64,000 bases of DNA from Megalopta genalis (Eukaryota > Arthropoda > Insecta > Hymenoptera > Halictidae). The stretch lies in assembly GCF_051020955.1 (NCBI RefSeq), contig NC_135014.1:40504742-40568741 (forward strand). The letters are read 5' to 3'. How positions within the stretch are numbered: position 1 is the first letter of the stretch; the number at the start of each line of letters is the position of its first letter. The notes under the pieces are model-generated. The model was not told the origin of the DNA and ran no database searches. It worked only from the letters and a program-made list of their open reading frames with translations. The position numbers and the translations under genes were made by a program. Below are positions 25,481-35,250 of this stretch, piece after piece.

Positions 25481-27525
25481 AGTCTTAAATTGTCTAAGTA
25501 AGAGTACTATAGTTAATTACTATGGAATTTTTATAAAGTTGCGAGTGTGATACTTCGTAGTATGAGTGTATGTAATACCGCGGAAGAGTTAAACTCCTGT
25601 AACTTCATCTTCAACACTTTGAAGCGGAAGTCTCTATGTTCACGCCTCCTTGAATATTTTTGTGAGAATCTTATTCATTAGAGAATGTGAGAGGAGACAC
25701 TGAAACCGATTTCCTTTGTTGAAAATTTATAAATTCCATTACAGTTTAGAATGACGACAGTTTGTCGGTGCCACTTCCTGATTTGATGGAATAGTGTGTT
25801 AATATGGTTCAATTATTAACATTTCATAATTGAGTAACAATAATTAAGTAACATTTAATTAATTTGTAATAATTATTCGTAATATTTAATTAATAACATC
25901 ATTTTGCAATGACGTAATATTTCTTCGCATTACCACATGTCTTCACGGTTCGATGTAATTTTTAATTGTAATCGAATTCATGTTCGCGATATTTTCAATA
26001 TAATACCCTGCAAGATAAATTCTATCTACTCAAATACAACTAATATCAATAAACTGTCTTAAAGATTTATTTTTATTTTAATTTTCTTTAAAATTCCAAA
26101 TTGTAACGAAGTATTTTAAGTTGGATATATTTTGTACAAGAAATATTGAAATATACGTGTAAATAATTGTTTCAGATTAATCAACATCGATTAAACAATA
26201 ATTTCTGGAAACATTTTTATTTTATATTTGAAATGTTATTTTATTGTAAATATTGTGAGAACCTATTGTTTAAGCTTAAACATTAACTTTTTAAGTCTGT
26301 CAATCAATTATTTAAGCTTATTCTGAAATGTCTGAAATTTCTCAAAAATGTTTCACAAGAATCGTAATTAGAACAGTAAATGTAATAATGTAATAGAACA
26401 GTAATGTACAAATATAATCTTGCTTTATATATACAAATTTAATCTTCCCTATAAAATTTGTTTGTAAATTTTATATCTTATGTAATTTCTAATTTTTATT
26501 ATAAATTTATTTGATATTTTTAAATAAGTATTTAAAATTTCATTTTCAAGAAACAAAGCTATATATAAAAATCATTTTGATCAAAATTTAATTTAAATTT
26601 GATTCCTTAGAAAATTACATATAATTTTTATATTTTTACATAATATTATATAAATTTGTTTTATCTTTTTAAATAGTTATTTTATTTTATATTTTATAAA
26701 ATCTTATTTTCGATAAGTAAAATCACACATAAAAATCATTTTCATAAAATTCAGATATAATTCAGTTCAATAATAATTCAGTTTCTCTATAAAATTTTAT
26801 ATTATTTAATAAATGTTTTCCAAGCTTGTTCTAGCTACAGGAGGCGGCATTTCTCTCTGACAAGTATTATACTCGCGGTACCCAGCTAAAGGGTTCAGGA
26901 AATGAGAAAGGGTCTCATTCCTCGAAGTTGAATAGGCAGGGTATTCCTTTAGGAAGATAATTCGTGGCGATCAGAATAAGCTGGGTATGGTAATCGAGCC
27001 GAGAATGATACGCAACAGGACACGTGTGACAGGTTGTCGGGATGGGGCACCTGTAATAACAAGGTGGATTTCGAAAAAAAGGTCTCCGGCAATGTTAAAG
27101 ATGCGAGTAGCCGAGCAGCAGCGCAGTATTCAAGGACTGATGATGTCTTCACCGCGGGATGTATTAATCACACGAACTTCCTATCGGTTTTTCGCATACG
27201 CGACGGCTTTTTTTCGTTATTAAATCGCCGTGTGTAACCTACAATCACGTCCCTAAGACGTAACGCAAGTACGAAGTGTTAACGTCAGGCTGGCCATGGT
27301 GGCGGATGTAAAGAGAATAATGGAACGATAGTTACCGTATCGCGGCATTCGATTAAGTAAATGCTAATGCGTTAAGGATTGAAAACGCAGTTCACCCTTA
27401 TTAAATGCTACGGGCTCGGATCATCCGAGGCCACGTGTTAATGCTACCTCACCATTATGGCTTTCTTCAAGTTCCTACCGTGCTTCACAAGTGTTCGTAT
27501 AATTGATGGAACAATTACAATCGTC
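25481..27525. other. AT-rich DNA followed by a CpG-rich block
   Basis: 25481-26820 is extremely AT-rich with weak internal self-similarity (about 26508-26580 against 26660-26745). 26820-27450 is CpG-richer, with overlapping frames of 67 to 78 codons on both strands that are not recognisable. Confidence 0.35.
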
Positions 27526-27939
27526 CTAAAATAGCAACAACACTCGTCTACGTTCGACACAATAAAACATGCGAAAAAAATTAGCATTAAAATGATCAGT
27601 AACAATAACATATACAATTATGTTGATCGAAAAATTATTCGCAATGACAACGTTGGACAACGTGTCTGGTAAGATCTTCAGGCAATACCATTTTTGTCGT
27701 GTTTTCGCGACGACAATGTATAATACAATCGTTAGCAAGTAGATATGGACACCTTTTGAAAGGACTCGTTTGGTAGACAGCCGAGTAACAAAATTTTTGC
27801 AAAAATAGCGACTGGGTGGAATGACAACAAAATAATAAATGATGTTTCTCAACTTCTGTATTTCAGCAGACAACGGAAATTCAAATATTGCATTTTTTAG
27901 GTCTCGACAACTTATATGCATGCTGAATTGCGTACTCAT
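27526..27939 (-). other. Unrecognised 137-codon open frame
   Basis: An open frame starting with Met-Ser-Thr-Gln and ending Val-Leu-Leu-Leu-Phe. It is rich in Ile, Val, Phe and Tyr and contains a hydrophobic stretch (residues about 66-78, IYLLTIVLYIVVA). It is the longest frame in the window that is not low-complexity, but AT-rich DNA of this length can yield such a frame by chance. No domain, signal peptide or splice context was recognised. Read as a chance frame or decayed coding sequence; real coding potential is unproven. Confidence 0.15.
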
Positions 27940-28576
27940 AAATTTGTCTTTTATTTTTGACTTTATAAAAATTTTATGGAAATGAGAATTCGTTCAAAAT
28001 AACGAGAACTATACGATATTTTGTAAGTATTTCTTAATATTATGTAAATAATATATACAAATAAATAAAAGACAATAAAAGAGACTTCTGCAATGACGAA
28101 TAAAAATCTTGAAAAATTTTGTCTTTTATATATATTCGGTTTTATAAAAATTCGATGATATTGGGAATTCGCATAGTGATATATCGCATGATGATCCTAA
28201 TTGATCCGGATTTAACGATCCGTATGAACGAACGCGCGACATGGTAAAGAAATGTTAACTGTAGCGAAACGGACTAATTAAGATGGAAATAGCAGATATT
28301 CTCCCTGTCTTTTAGTAATTTTATCATTATTCCATCTATAAGATCTGAATTCAATGATTATTTAAACCGTGCGAAATCAACTATATCTCGCAGAACCTTT
28401 CTGCTTATGAATTCCTTTAGCAGAACTTGCGTCACGTGCCCGAGGAGATCACAAATTCTACTGCGTCTATCGAATGACGCAATGTTTGAATTTCAAATGA
28501 TTCCCGGCAACTTGTGCAACTTTCGTATAATTTTTCTGCCACACTGATCCTTCTTTCTGAACGAAACCCTGGTATA

Positions 28577-29224
28577 CAGGGTGTCCCTGGAAAGCTTGCC
28601 AAGCCATGCGGGATTTAAAACCTTCATAAATAGAAGAAGTTGTATTAGGTATAATTTAATGGTTTTTTTCCGGCGACGTGTTAAGCGATTATATGTATAT
28701 TTCACGGTAAATATATTCAAGCAATGACATTTAAATTTTCGCTATACGGTAAAAGCATTTTTACGCTTAATTTAGCAACAATAGATGGAAAGAATAATGT
28801 ATCTTTTTTATGTTTTCTATATTTTATTTGCTTCCGTGCGTCTGTAAAATTTATTGTAAATAATAGTAATAATTTTATTAAAGCGTCGCGATGTTTGTCT
28901 AAACAATTTATTCTCTTTATAATATATTATTTATATTTTACACGGTAGAACTACCCTCGCCCTAAGCGCGACTGATTATTGTTTTGATCGTAGTTAAATT
29001 TAATTCAGTGATAAATAAAAATATCTATATTTTAAAAATATAGAAATGTTTTCAACAAATTAGTTGAAAACTCGATCTCGGCTCTGATACTAAGTTCTGC
29101 AACTATAGTAGTAAATATCTCTTGAAGAAAGCATTTGCGAGTGTACTTCCACAGGAAAAATTTGTTTGTTTTAGAGTCCTAAATTTATATCTAAAGTTTG
29201 GCGATTTAATCCGAGAACACCCTG
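28577..29224. mobile_element. TA-flanked CAGGGTGTCCC element
   Basis: A 648-bp segment with TA at both flanks. The left end is CAGGGTGTCCCTGG; the right end, read inward, is CAGGGTGTTCTCGG. Only the ends are inverted; the interior is unique and AT-rich, with a 74-codon unrecognisable plus-strand frame at 28724-28948. It could be one element or two unrelated ends. Confidence 0.5.
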
Positions 29225-30264
29225 TATATTCCCTTTTTGTGTTGATAAACTATGATCATACAAATTATAAATTCATTCTAACCTAACCGTGCCATTAAAT
29301 TTCGTGAAAGCGATGAAGGCCAACGTCTAGCAGCGCTCGCAAACCATTCGGAAAATTTATGGTCGTATTCATGGAATCCGAAGTTTCATGGGAACCGTGT
29401 CACAAAGTCGTTTTAGCGACTTTTACTTTGCCGTAGGAAACAGATCTTCAACAAGTAAGTGTATTTCTTAAACCCGCATGTCCGGCGCGGAAAACCTAAG
29501 CAGATTTATCTCATCGAACGGCGTTATCTTGTCCTCTTTGTATTTGTACGCTGTCCCATCGTTTTCTAATCTGGAAATAGAACGATCATATTCATTTTTG
29601 TTAGTCTAAGTTGTTATTATTATTAACAGTTAATAGTACATAATAACATCCGGAACATATTATATTATTCAAGACATGGGAGCCAAGCACAATTTTTTCT
29701 TCATCTTTTAATAATCTTAATAAGACCAAATTGATACATCAACGTTCTCACTTTCTTTTAATATCTTTACTGTTTCAAATTATATCAAATTATATACAAA
29801 TGAGTAGATGAAATGCAAACTTGTAAAGATTTTGGAAGGAATTGAGAATTCTGTTGTAGATACTAGTTTGATCAAATGGAAAAATACATTCTTATGTAAC
29901 TTCTGCTTCTTGAAACATTTCATTATGCATAAAGATCTGCTGTCTGTCAGATCAACTTGCTTCGAAGTGCTGCAACTTTGTGAACAAAAATCGCAGACAT
30001 GTTTCCTGTTTCTTGTTTTAATTACAGGGGAAAGATCAATCTTAATTCCGCTGCAAACGACATCCCCGAGAAAAGATTTGACAACGTGCGCGCATTTCGT
30101 CAAACTTATGATTATAATTTAATTGGTTATAGTGGTGAGACTGAGTCAAACTTAAATTCAAGAAATAGTATCTGAAAGAGTAGAAGTTTCAAGCTTCAAT
30201 TTAAGAAGAAACATCATCCTACGATGCTGTAATTTTTTACGCCATCATTTTTTCGATCGGTGTA
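29225..30264. other. Unannotated DNA
   Basis: Two antisense-overlapping frames of 104 and 107 codons at 29780-30122 are not recognisable. A right-end-like fragment of the TAGACTGCGG family (cattatgcataaagatctgc) lies at about 29923-29945. Confidence 0.35.
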
Positions 30265-30457
30265 CAGTAAATTCTCCCTAATTGACGTTCAACTTGGAAA
30301 CAAAATGAACAATTTGGGGAAAAGAGATACGATTATTCCTGCCTCGCGGCTCATTTTTATAGTTTACGACAATCTGTCACTGTAAAAACGAGCCACAAGG
30401 CTGTAATAATCGTATCTCTTCTTCCCAAATTGTCAATTTTTCTGTACAAGCTGAGCG
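30265..30457. mobile_element. CAGTAAATT TA-flanked MITE, right end truncated
   Basis: Begins after a TA with CAGTAAATTCTCCCTAATTG. The arms (caatttggggaaaagagata and its diverged complement near 30410) form a long hairpin around about 60 bp. The right arm stops after gctgagcg, short of the expected terminus. It is homologous to the complete 213-bp copy at 59989-60201. Confidence 0.8.
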
Positions 30458-30632
30458 ACGATCACAGAGACCTGTATAGTACGATTTTGCCGTTACATAC
30501 TAAAAATTGCAGTTTGGCCAGCTTTTTGGAGAATAGGACCGATATTCGTCTCGATATCCGCCAGAATCTTAGAATAACGAATTAACTTCCAGTGTCTCGA
30601 CACACCAATATTAATTTCTACGTCAGCAGAAA

Positions 30633-30654
30633 ACACGGCATGTGCGTGCCGTGT
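30633..30654. repeat. GC hairpin
   Basis: Eight-base perfect arms (acacggca and tgccgtgt) around the loop tgtgcg, in a CpG-rich stretch. It lacks a following T-run and has no assigned role. Confidence 0.45.
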
Positions 30655-31287
30655 CAAAACTAGCGGGTACCGTTCGCCCGTATCATAAATATACTCTCGA
30701 CTGTGTAGAAATTTCTACAATGCGCGCGTGCCGGTGTCGCACAATGTTAATTAATTCCTAGCAGAACCTGGGAGCTCGGTCCGGAAGAATACGAAAGCGA
30801 GCAATTACTTGAAAAACAACAGGATCGCCGCGTATTTGTAATATAAACTATATCATGAGAGCTTGTTTAACGGAAGCAACGCGTGCACGATTAGGTAACA
30901 TGTTACGCTAGCCCCCCAAGAAGTTACGGGTCTTAGTAGAGCGAGGCAGCCTCCTGTAAACGTGCGTACACGATACACGACTTGTCGGGGCGTACGCTAC
31001 ATCACGTGCCTATAGATACGGCAGAGTTAAGCCAACAGTGACGTTGGCATACACAGATTAAATTCACACGGCGCGTCTGGTAACAGGGCCCCCGAGCTAT
31101 TAGCGTGAACGCCAGGTTAGGCTTGTTTCTTTCAGGATGCAGGGTATATCACGGCACAGATAATACCAAGAACACGCAACGCTCGCTTTATGTTTCAATT
31201 AATCGCGGATCGCTGACCGCGAACGCGAATTACAAATTCGTCCGCATTCGCTGATTCCGATTTGTCGCAGGGGTTACTGCGACGGTT

Positions 31288-31713
31288 TGTATAAAATAAT
31301 CCGAGAGTTTTTTTGGTTTTTATATAACGAGAACTTTAATATAACTTGTAACAAAAGGCGATGAGGTACAGTGTGTAGAAGGTAAAGGTAAACGAGTGAC
31401 GGATGATACAGAAATATGGACACGTTGAGAGTCGGAGGAAAGCTTGCTAACTGACTTCTCTCGGTCGAGAGGTCCTCGTATTTATTGGTAAGGGAAAGTC
31501 CTTGAAATTGGTAAGGGAAAGTCCTCGGGAAGGGCGAAGGCCTTTCCCGAAGATTTTCCGACCGGGGTGATCCGGGACCTATGGTCCGAAGCTGTGTCCC
31601 AACGTTTTTATTGTTTTATTGCGGGGTGTACGCCTTGCGTCGGGAAAACCCGAAAAAGGCATATGTACACCCCGCTTTTGAAGGACGTGTCTTTTTATGT
31701 CTGGTCCGCCACA
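31288..31713 (-). mobile_element. LTR-like segment
   Basis: On the minus strand the segment begins TGTGGCGGACC and ends TTATACA, giving TG...CA boundaries over 426 bp. In minus-strand order it holds a strong hairpin (gcggggtgtac mirrored), two direct copies of aggactttcccttaccaa, a TATA-like aataaatacgagg, a cagttagc initiator-like word and an attaaag poly(A)-like signal. This order matches U3-R-U5 of an LTR retrotransposon. No 5-bp target duplication and no internal retroviral-type coding sequence were seen, so a solo or truncated LTR is the best but unproven reading. Confidence 0.35.
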
Positions 31714-32189
31714 CCGATTCTTAGCGCGACTTACACGCGGAAACCGCGAAACTCGCGATTAATGTTCGTGCCTTCGCGACTGACGCGCCCGTCCTGTTTC
31801 GTGTGAACGGCCGAGTCTAATTAAAATCGATACCGAGATTTATGGACTCGCGGCTCGAAACGGTGGCGTATCGATATTTAGAGTTGCTGTTGATTGTTCT
31901 GCGATCCATCGGCTGCTTTTGACACAGTAACGCTTCTATCGTGAGCGATCCTACTGCGGCCGTATTGCTTCGTTTTAACGCGATTCGGTTTCCAAGTGAA
32001 AGTCTTGTGAGGACAATGTTGCAAAATTTTCCTTTTTTTTTCTTGAAATATTCGATTTATTTCTGTTGAAATTTTAGCCTCGAACAAAAATTAATCTATA
32101 GTTTACTTAGTAAGATATCTTCAGTTAAGATATCGGTTTACATTTCGCCGGCTCCGTCAGCGGGCAGCGACGGTGATGAAAACTGTATA
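31714..32189. other. Unannotated GC-moderate DNA
   Basis: Contains an unrecognised 69-codon minus-strand frame and a short inverted word pair near 32112-32135 (agatatctt / aagatatc). Nothing further. Confidence 0.35.
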
Positions 32190-34140
32190 CAGAGTGTCCC
32201 ACAATTATTTTAACAGCCGAAAATGAGGGGTAGCTGAGGTCATTTGAAGTAACTTTTTCCTTTGCGAAAATGCAATCCGCGGCTTTGTTTACGAGTTATT
32301 AACGAAAAACACTGGCCAATGAGAGGTGACGGTGCGAGAGAGAGGGTCCGCGAGAGAGTCCGCAGCACGAGGCTTTGACAGAAGGTCGGGACGGACTCGA
32401 GCCGCGTTCGAAGTATTGAACAAGTCACGAAGCGAGAACTTTCCGGATTTTTTTAACTACATAACAGTGATATTTTTAAGAAAAACGCTGTTCACCTTTA
32501 CTTTAGAACGTCTGAAGAATATTCACTAATTTTTCGGACCCGAAATAATACGTTGTTTAACCGTGACAGTCGTTTTAATTTTCTGATGTGCATGACACCT
32601 TATGTATACCATATGAAATTTTTATGCAAGGTGTACAGTGAAGATTAACAAAGTTCGTAAATGATATTTTAATTTAAATAATTCCGTGTACGAACAGAAT
32701 TCAACGAATGATTCGCAAAGCTGATTTAATAATAAATAATCGCGTTAAGGTACGTAAAGGATTTGTTTTTTAGAGAAATATGAAAAATATTATCGATAAG
32801 AAACTCACCCATTTAGTTGAGGATGCATTTGCTGACTCGTACGTACTGACCTCGTACAACGAACAGCTGATCCCAGGTCGATGACCGCAACATTCGAGGG
32901 ATACTGTCGGTGGAACCTCTGGTATGGTTATTTGCGAAGTTCACTTACACTGCACTGTCACCAAACACTGATCAGTTATTTAATCACTGATAATCCGAAT
33001 CACTTGTGGATATTTAAGAAAGATCACTGAGACTCGTTCGCGGATAATCGTTTATTCGACGCGTTCGTTCGGAAGTCGACGTTCCACTGCCGAAAAATTC
33101 AGGCCTTGACTGTGGGTCCTTGTTGTTCTTCGTTCGGCCGTCCGAGGAAATGACACTCGATACCATTTTCTTCGCACGGCCATTAATTACGTTCTAAGAG
33201 CGCAGGGTGACAGCGGGTCGGACACAGTTTACGTCTCGGCATATCTTGTTTATTTCATTTGGCGGTACCCTGCGCTTCGTAGAAAATAGTATCGGCTGTT
33301 ATTTCCTCGGACGGCCGAAAGACGAACGACAAGGGCCCACGATCGAGGCCTCGATTTTTTGGCAGTGAAACGTCGACTTCCGAACGAACGCGTCGAATAA
33401 ACGATTATCCGCGAACGAGTCTCAGTGATCTTTCTTAAATATCCACAAGTGATTCGGATTATCAGTGATTAATTAAGTGATCAGTGTTTAGTGACAGTGC
33501 AGTGAAAGATCAGCTGTACGTTGTACAAGGTCAGTGCCCTTCGACATCATGAATTTCAGCCAGCAAATGCATCCTCAACTAAATGGGTGAGTTTCTTACT
33601 GATAATATTTTTCATATCTCTCTAATAAACAAATCCTTTACGTCCCTTATTTATTATTAAATCAGCTTTGCAAATCATTCGTTAATCTTCACTGTACACC
33701 TTGCATAAAAATTTCATATGGTACACACGAGGTATCATGCACACCAGAAAGTTAAAACGGCTGTCACGGTTAAACTACATATTATTTCGGGTCCGAAAAA
33801 TTAGTGAATATTCTTCAGACGTTCTAAAGTAAAGGTGAACAGCGTTTTTCTTAAAAATATCACTGTTATGTAGTAAAAAAGATCCGGAAAGTTCTCGCTT
33901 CGTGACTTGTTCAATACTTCGAACGCGGCTCGAGTCCGTCCCGACCTTCTGTCAAAGCCTCGTGCTGCGGACTCTCTCGCGGACCCTCTCCCTCGCACCG
34001 TCACCTCTCATTGGCCAGTGTTTTTCGTTAATAACTCGTAAACAAAGCCCCAGATTGCATTTTCGCAAAGGAAAAAGTTACTTCAAATGACTTCAGCTAC
34101 CCCTCATTTTCGGCTGTTAAAATAATTGTGGGACACCCTG
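32190..34140. mobile_element. 1951-bp fold-back element with CAGGGTGTCCC-type ends
   Basis: Flanked by TA at 32188 and 34141. The left end is CAGAGTGTCCCACAATTATT; the right end, read inward, is CAGGGTGTCCCACAATTATT. The two halves are inverted copies along nearly their whole length: about 1.0 kb on the left, 0.87 kb on the right and a unique centre near 33210-33270. The outer roughly 330 bp are the most similar, with two 67-codon frames mirrored in both arms. One arm carries about 70 bp near 32875-32945 that the other lacks. It is homologous in its outer parts to 51720-53263 and 58790-59151. No transposase was recognised. Confidence 0.9.
33549..33586 (+). other. First-exon-like segment with splice donor
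   Basis: ATG at 33549 starts a short frame reading MNFSQQMHPQLNG, interrupted after AATGG by GGTGAGTTT, a near-consensus splice donor at 33587. Upstream is a run of AGTGATC, CAGTGATT and CAGTGCAGTGAAA words that look like a 5' untranslated region. The mirrored arm (about 32806-32850) retains the donor and the codons for the last eight or so residues but not the same start. This may be the first coding exon of an element gene or a captured host exon; the downstream exon was not found. Confidence 0.35.
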
Positions 34141-34199
34141 TATAGTAGATGCCGCGATACATCATCGCCGGTACCTTTTGATATACATCGTGCCCTGAC

Positions 34200-34428
34200 T
34201 GTTTGAGGGTCCCCGCGTCACGTATACAATGTAAGACGCGACAAATAAAACGTCTCTGATTGGTGGACACGACGAACCCAAAAAGGGTATAAAAGAAGCG
34301 TTTCTTCTTACCGGACTCTCAGTAGAGTTTGGTCGCTCGATCGGTTTCGCTCATATACCTTCTCTCAATAAAGGATTAAAATAAAGTCTTTTAAGCAAAG
34401 TATTAGAATCATATTCATTTTCATTCCA
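34200..34428 (+). mobile_element. LTR-like segment with core promoter
   Basis: About 229 bp from TGTTTGAGGG to TTCATTCCA. TATAAAAG at 34288-34295 is followed about 31 bp later by an arthropod-type initiator TCAGTAG (34319) and then AATAAA at about 34367. A TATA box, initiator and poly(A) signal packed within 85 bp is typical of the U3-R-U5 order of an LTR. No flanking target duplication or internal coding region was found, and the borders are approximate. It starts 60 bp after the fold-back element. Confidence 0.5.
34288..34325 (+). promoter_or_regulatory. TATA box plus initiator
   Basis: TATAAAAG at 34288 and TCAGTAG at 34319 are spaced as in arthropod RNA polymerase II core promoters. Most simply this is the promoter of the LTR-like segment. 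Confidence 0.5.
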
Positions 34429-34499
34429 TAATCCCAATAATTTCTAAGAGGGTCGCATTACCATTGGAGTCATTTTAGCGACCGTTCGTATTCATTATA

Positions 34500-34720
34500 A
34501 TAGGTTGGCACATAATTTCATGTGGTTTTAATTTCGATTTAAATCGCCGCACAATATGTAATTGGCTCACAGTTATGTCTCGTGCGTCATTCGATAGCTT
34601 TGGTTTCCTCCTGTTGCACGATTGTTTACTTATTCAATTTTAACAAGAATGAACATCCCCGACACTTCTTGCTCTACGGTTACATCGTAAATGCTCGTTC
34701 TTGTAAACGTGACACTCCAC
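34500..34720 (+). mobile_element. mariner 5' fragment
   Basis: Begins at a TA with taggttggcacataatttca and continues tgtggttttaatttcgattt, the terminal repeat and leader style of mariner elements. A coding remnant for the transposase N-terminus follows. The 3' half and the second terminal repeat were not found downstream, so the element is truncated somewhere after about 34720. Confidence 0.75.
34648..34713 (+). pseudogene. mariner transposase N-terminal remnant
   Basis: Within an 81-codon frame, residues 23-40 read NEHPRHFLLYGYIVNARS, matching the conserved opening of mariner transposases, where an E-H-x-R-H motif is followed by LL-(Y/F) and a G/N-(K/R) stretch that starts the first DNA-binding helix-turn-helix. 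A full mariner transposase has about 345 residues with a D,D34D catalytic triad; only the first twenty or so are recognisable here, and the frame then drifts. The original start codon is not clear, since the ATG-like position lies out of the expected context. It follows the 5' terminal repeat at 34500, as in intact elements. Non-functional. Confidence 0.7.
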
Positions 34721-35033
34721 AATTTTCAAAAAAATTAATCGCTTTATTACTCCAGGTATTATTGTATTCTCGTTTTAGAATGATGTATTCATACAAGGCA
34801 GGATTTTCACGTTATATTGCAACATAATCGAACAGTTCTATCAACAAAATCTGTAACGCATCGAAATCATAAGAATGTTACACTACACACCAGTTTATTT
34901 TACTATTTCTATGCGTTTTGTATTGAATAATTACCATTTAAAGAGGCAGTAAAATCTGGGTTATCTCTAAATTAATCAGGAAATAATGCGAGTTCAAATA
35001 ATAACACAGTTATTTAGTATACGTAATGATTAT

Positions 35034-35242
35034 TAGACTGCAGATTTTTATGCAGGATAAAAATTATCTGCATTATTTGCTAGATACAAAAGCTACATGG
35101 ACATTTTTTTCTTCCTTTAATTATCTTATTGCGTTGAAAAGTATGCAATATTATTTCAGAATTTTGTTAAATGTTGTTCCTTATTTAGGTTTTATATTCG
35201 ATCTACTCATTTTTGTCATAAATGCATAAGATTTGCAGGCTA
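35034..35242. mobile_element. hAT-like MITE with perfect 8-bp target duplication
   Basis: A 209-bp element, left end TAGACTGCAGATTTTTATGC, right end read inward TAGCCTGCAAATCTTATGCA. The octamer atgattat flanks it exactly at 35026-35033 and 35243-35250. This copy establishes that the TAGACTGCGG family makes 8-bp duplications, which among common insect DNA transposons points to hAT. Non-coding; the 67-codon frame inside is a chance frame. Confidence 0.88.
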
Positions 35243-35250
35243 ATGATTAT

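Noticed and set aside
28577..29224. Fold-back structure as in the other CAGGGTGTCCC elements
   Set aside because: Only the terminal 20 or so bases are inverted; the interior arms do not match, so it is listed as a simple TA-flanked element with lower confidence.
32240..34090. Mirrored 67- and 62-codon frames with almost identical proteins
   Set aside because: They are the same frames seen in the two inverted arms of one fold-back element; identity follows from the repeat, not from coding selection.
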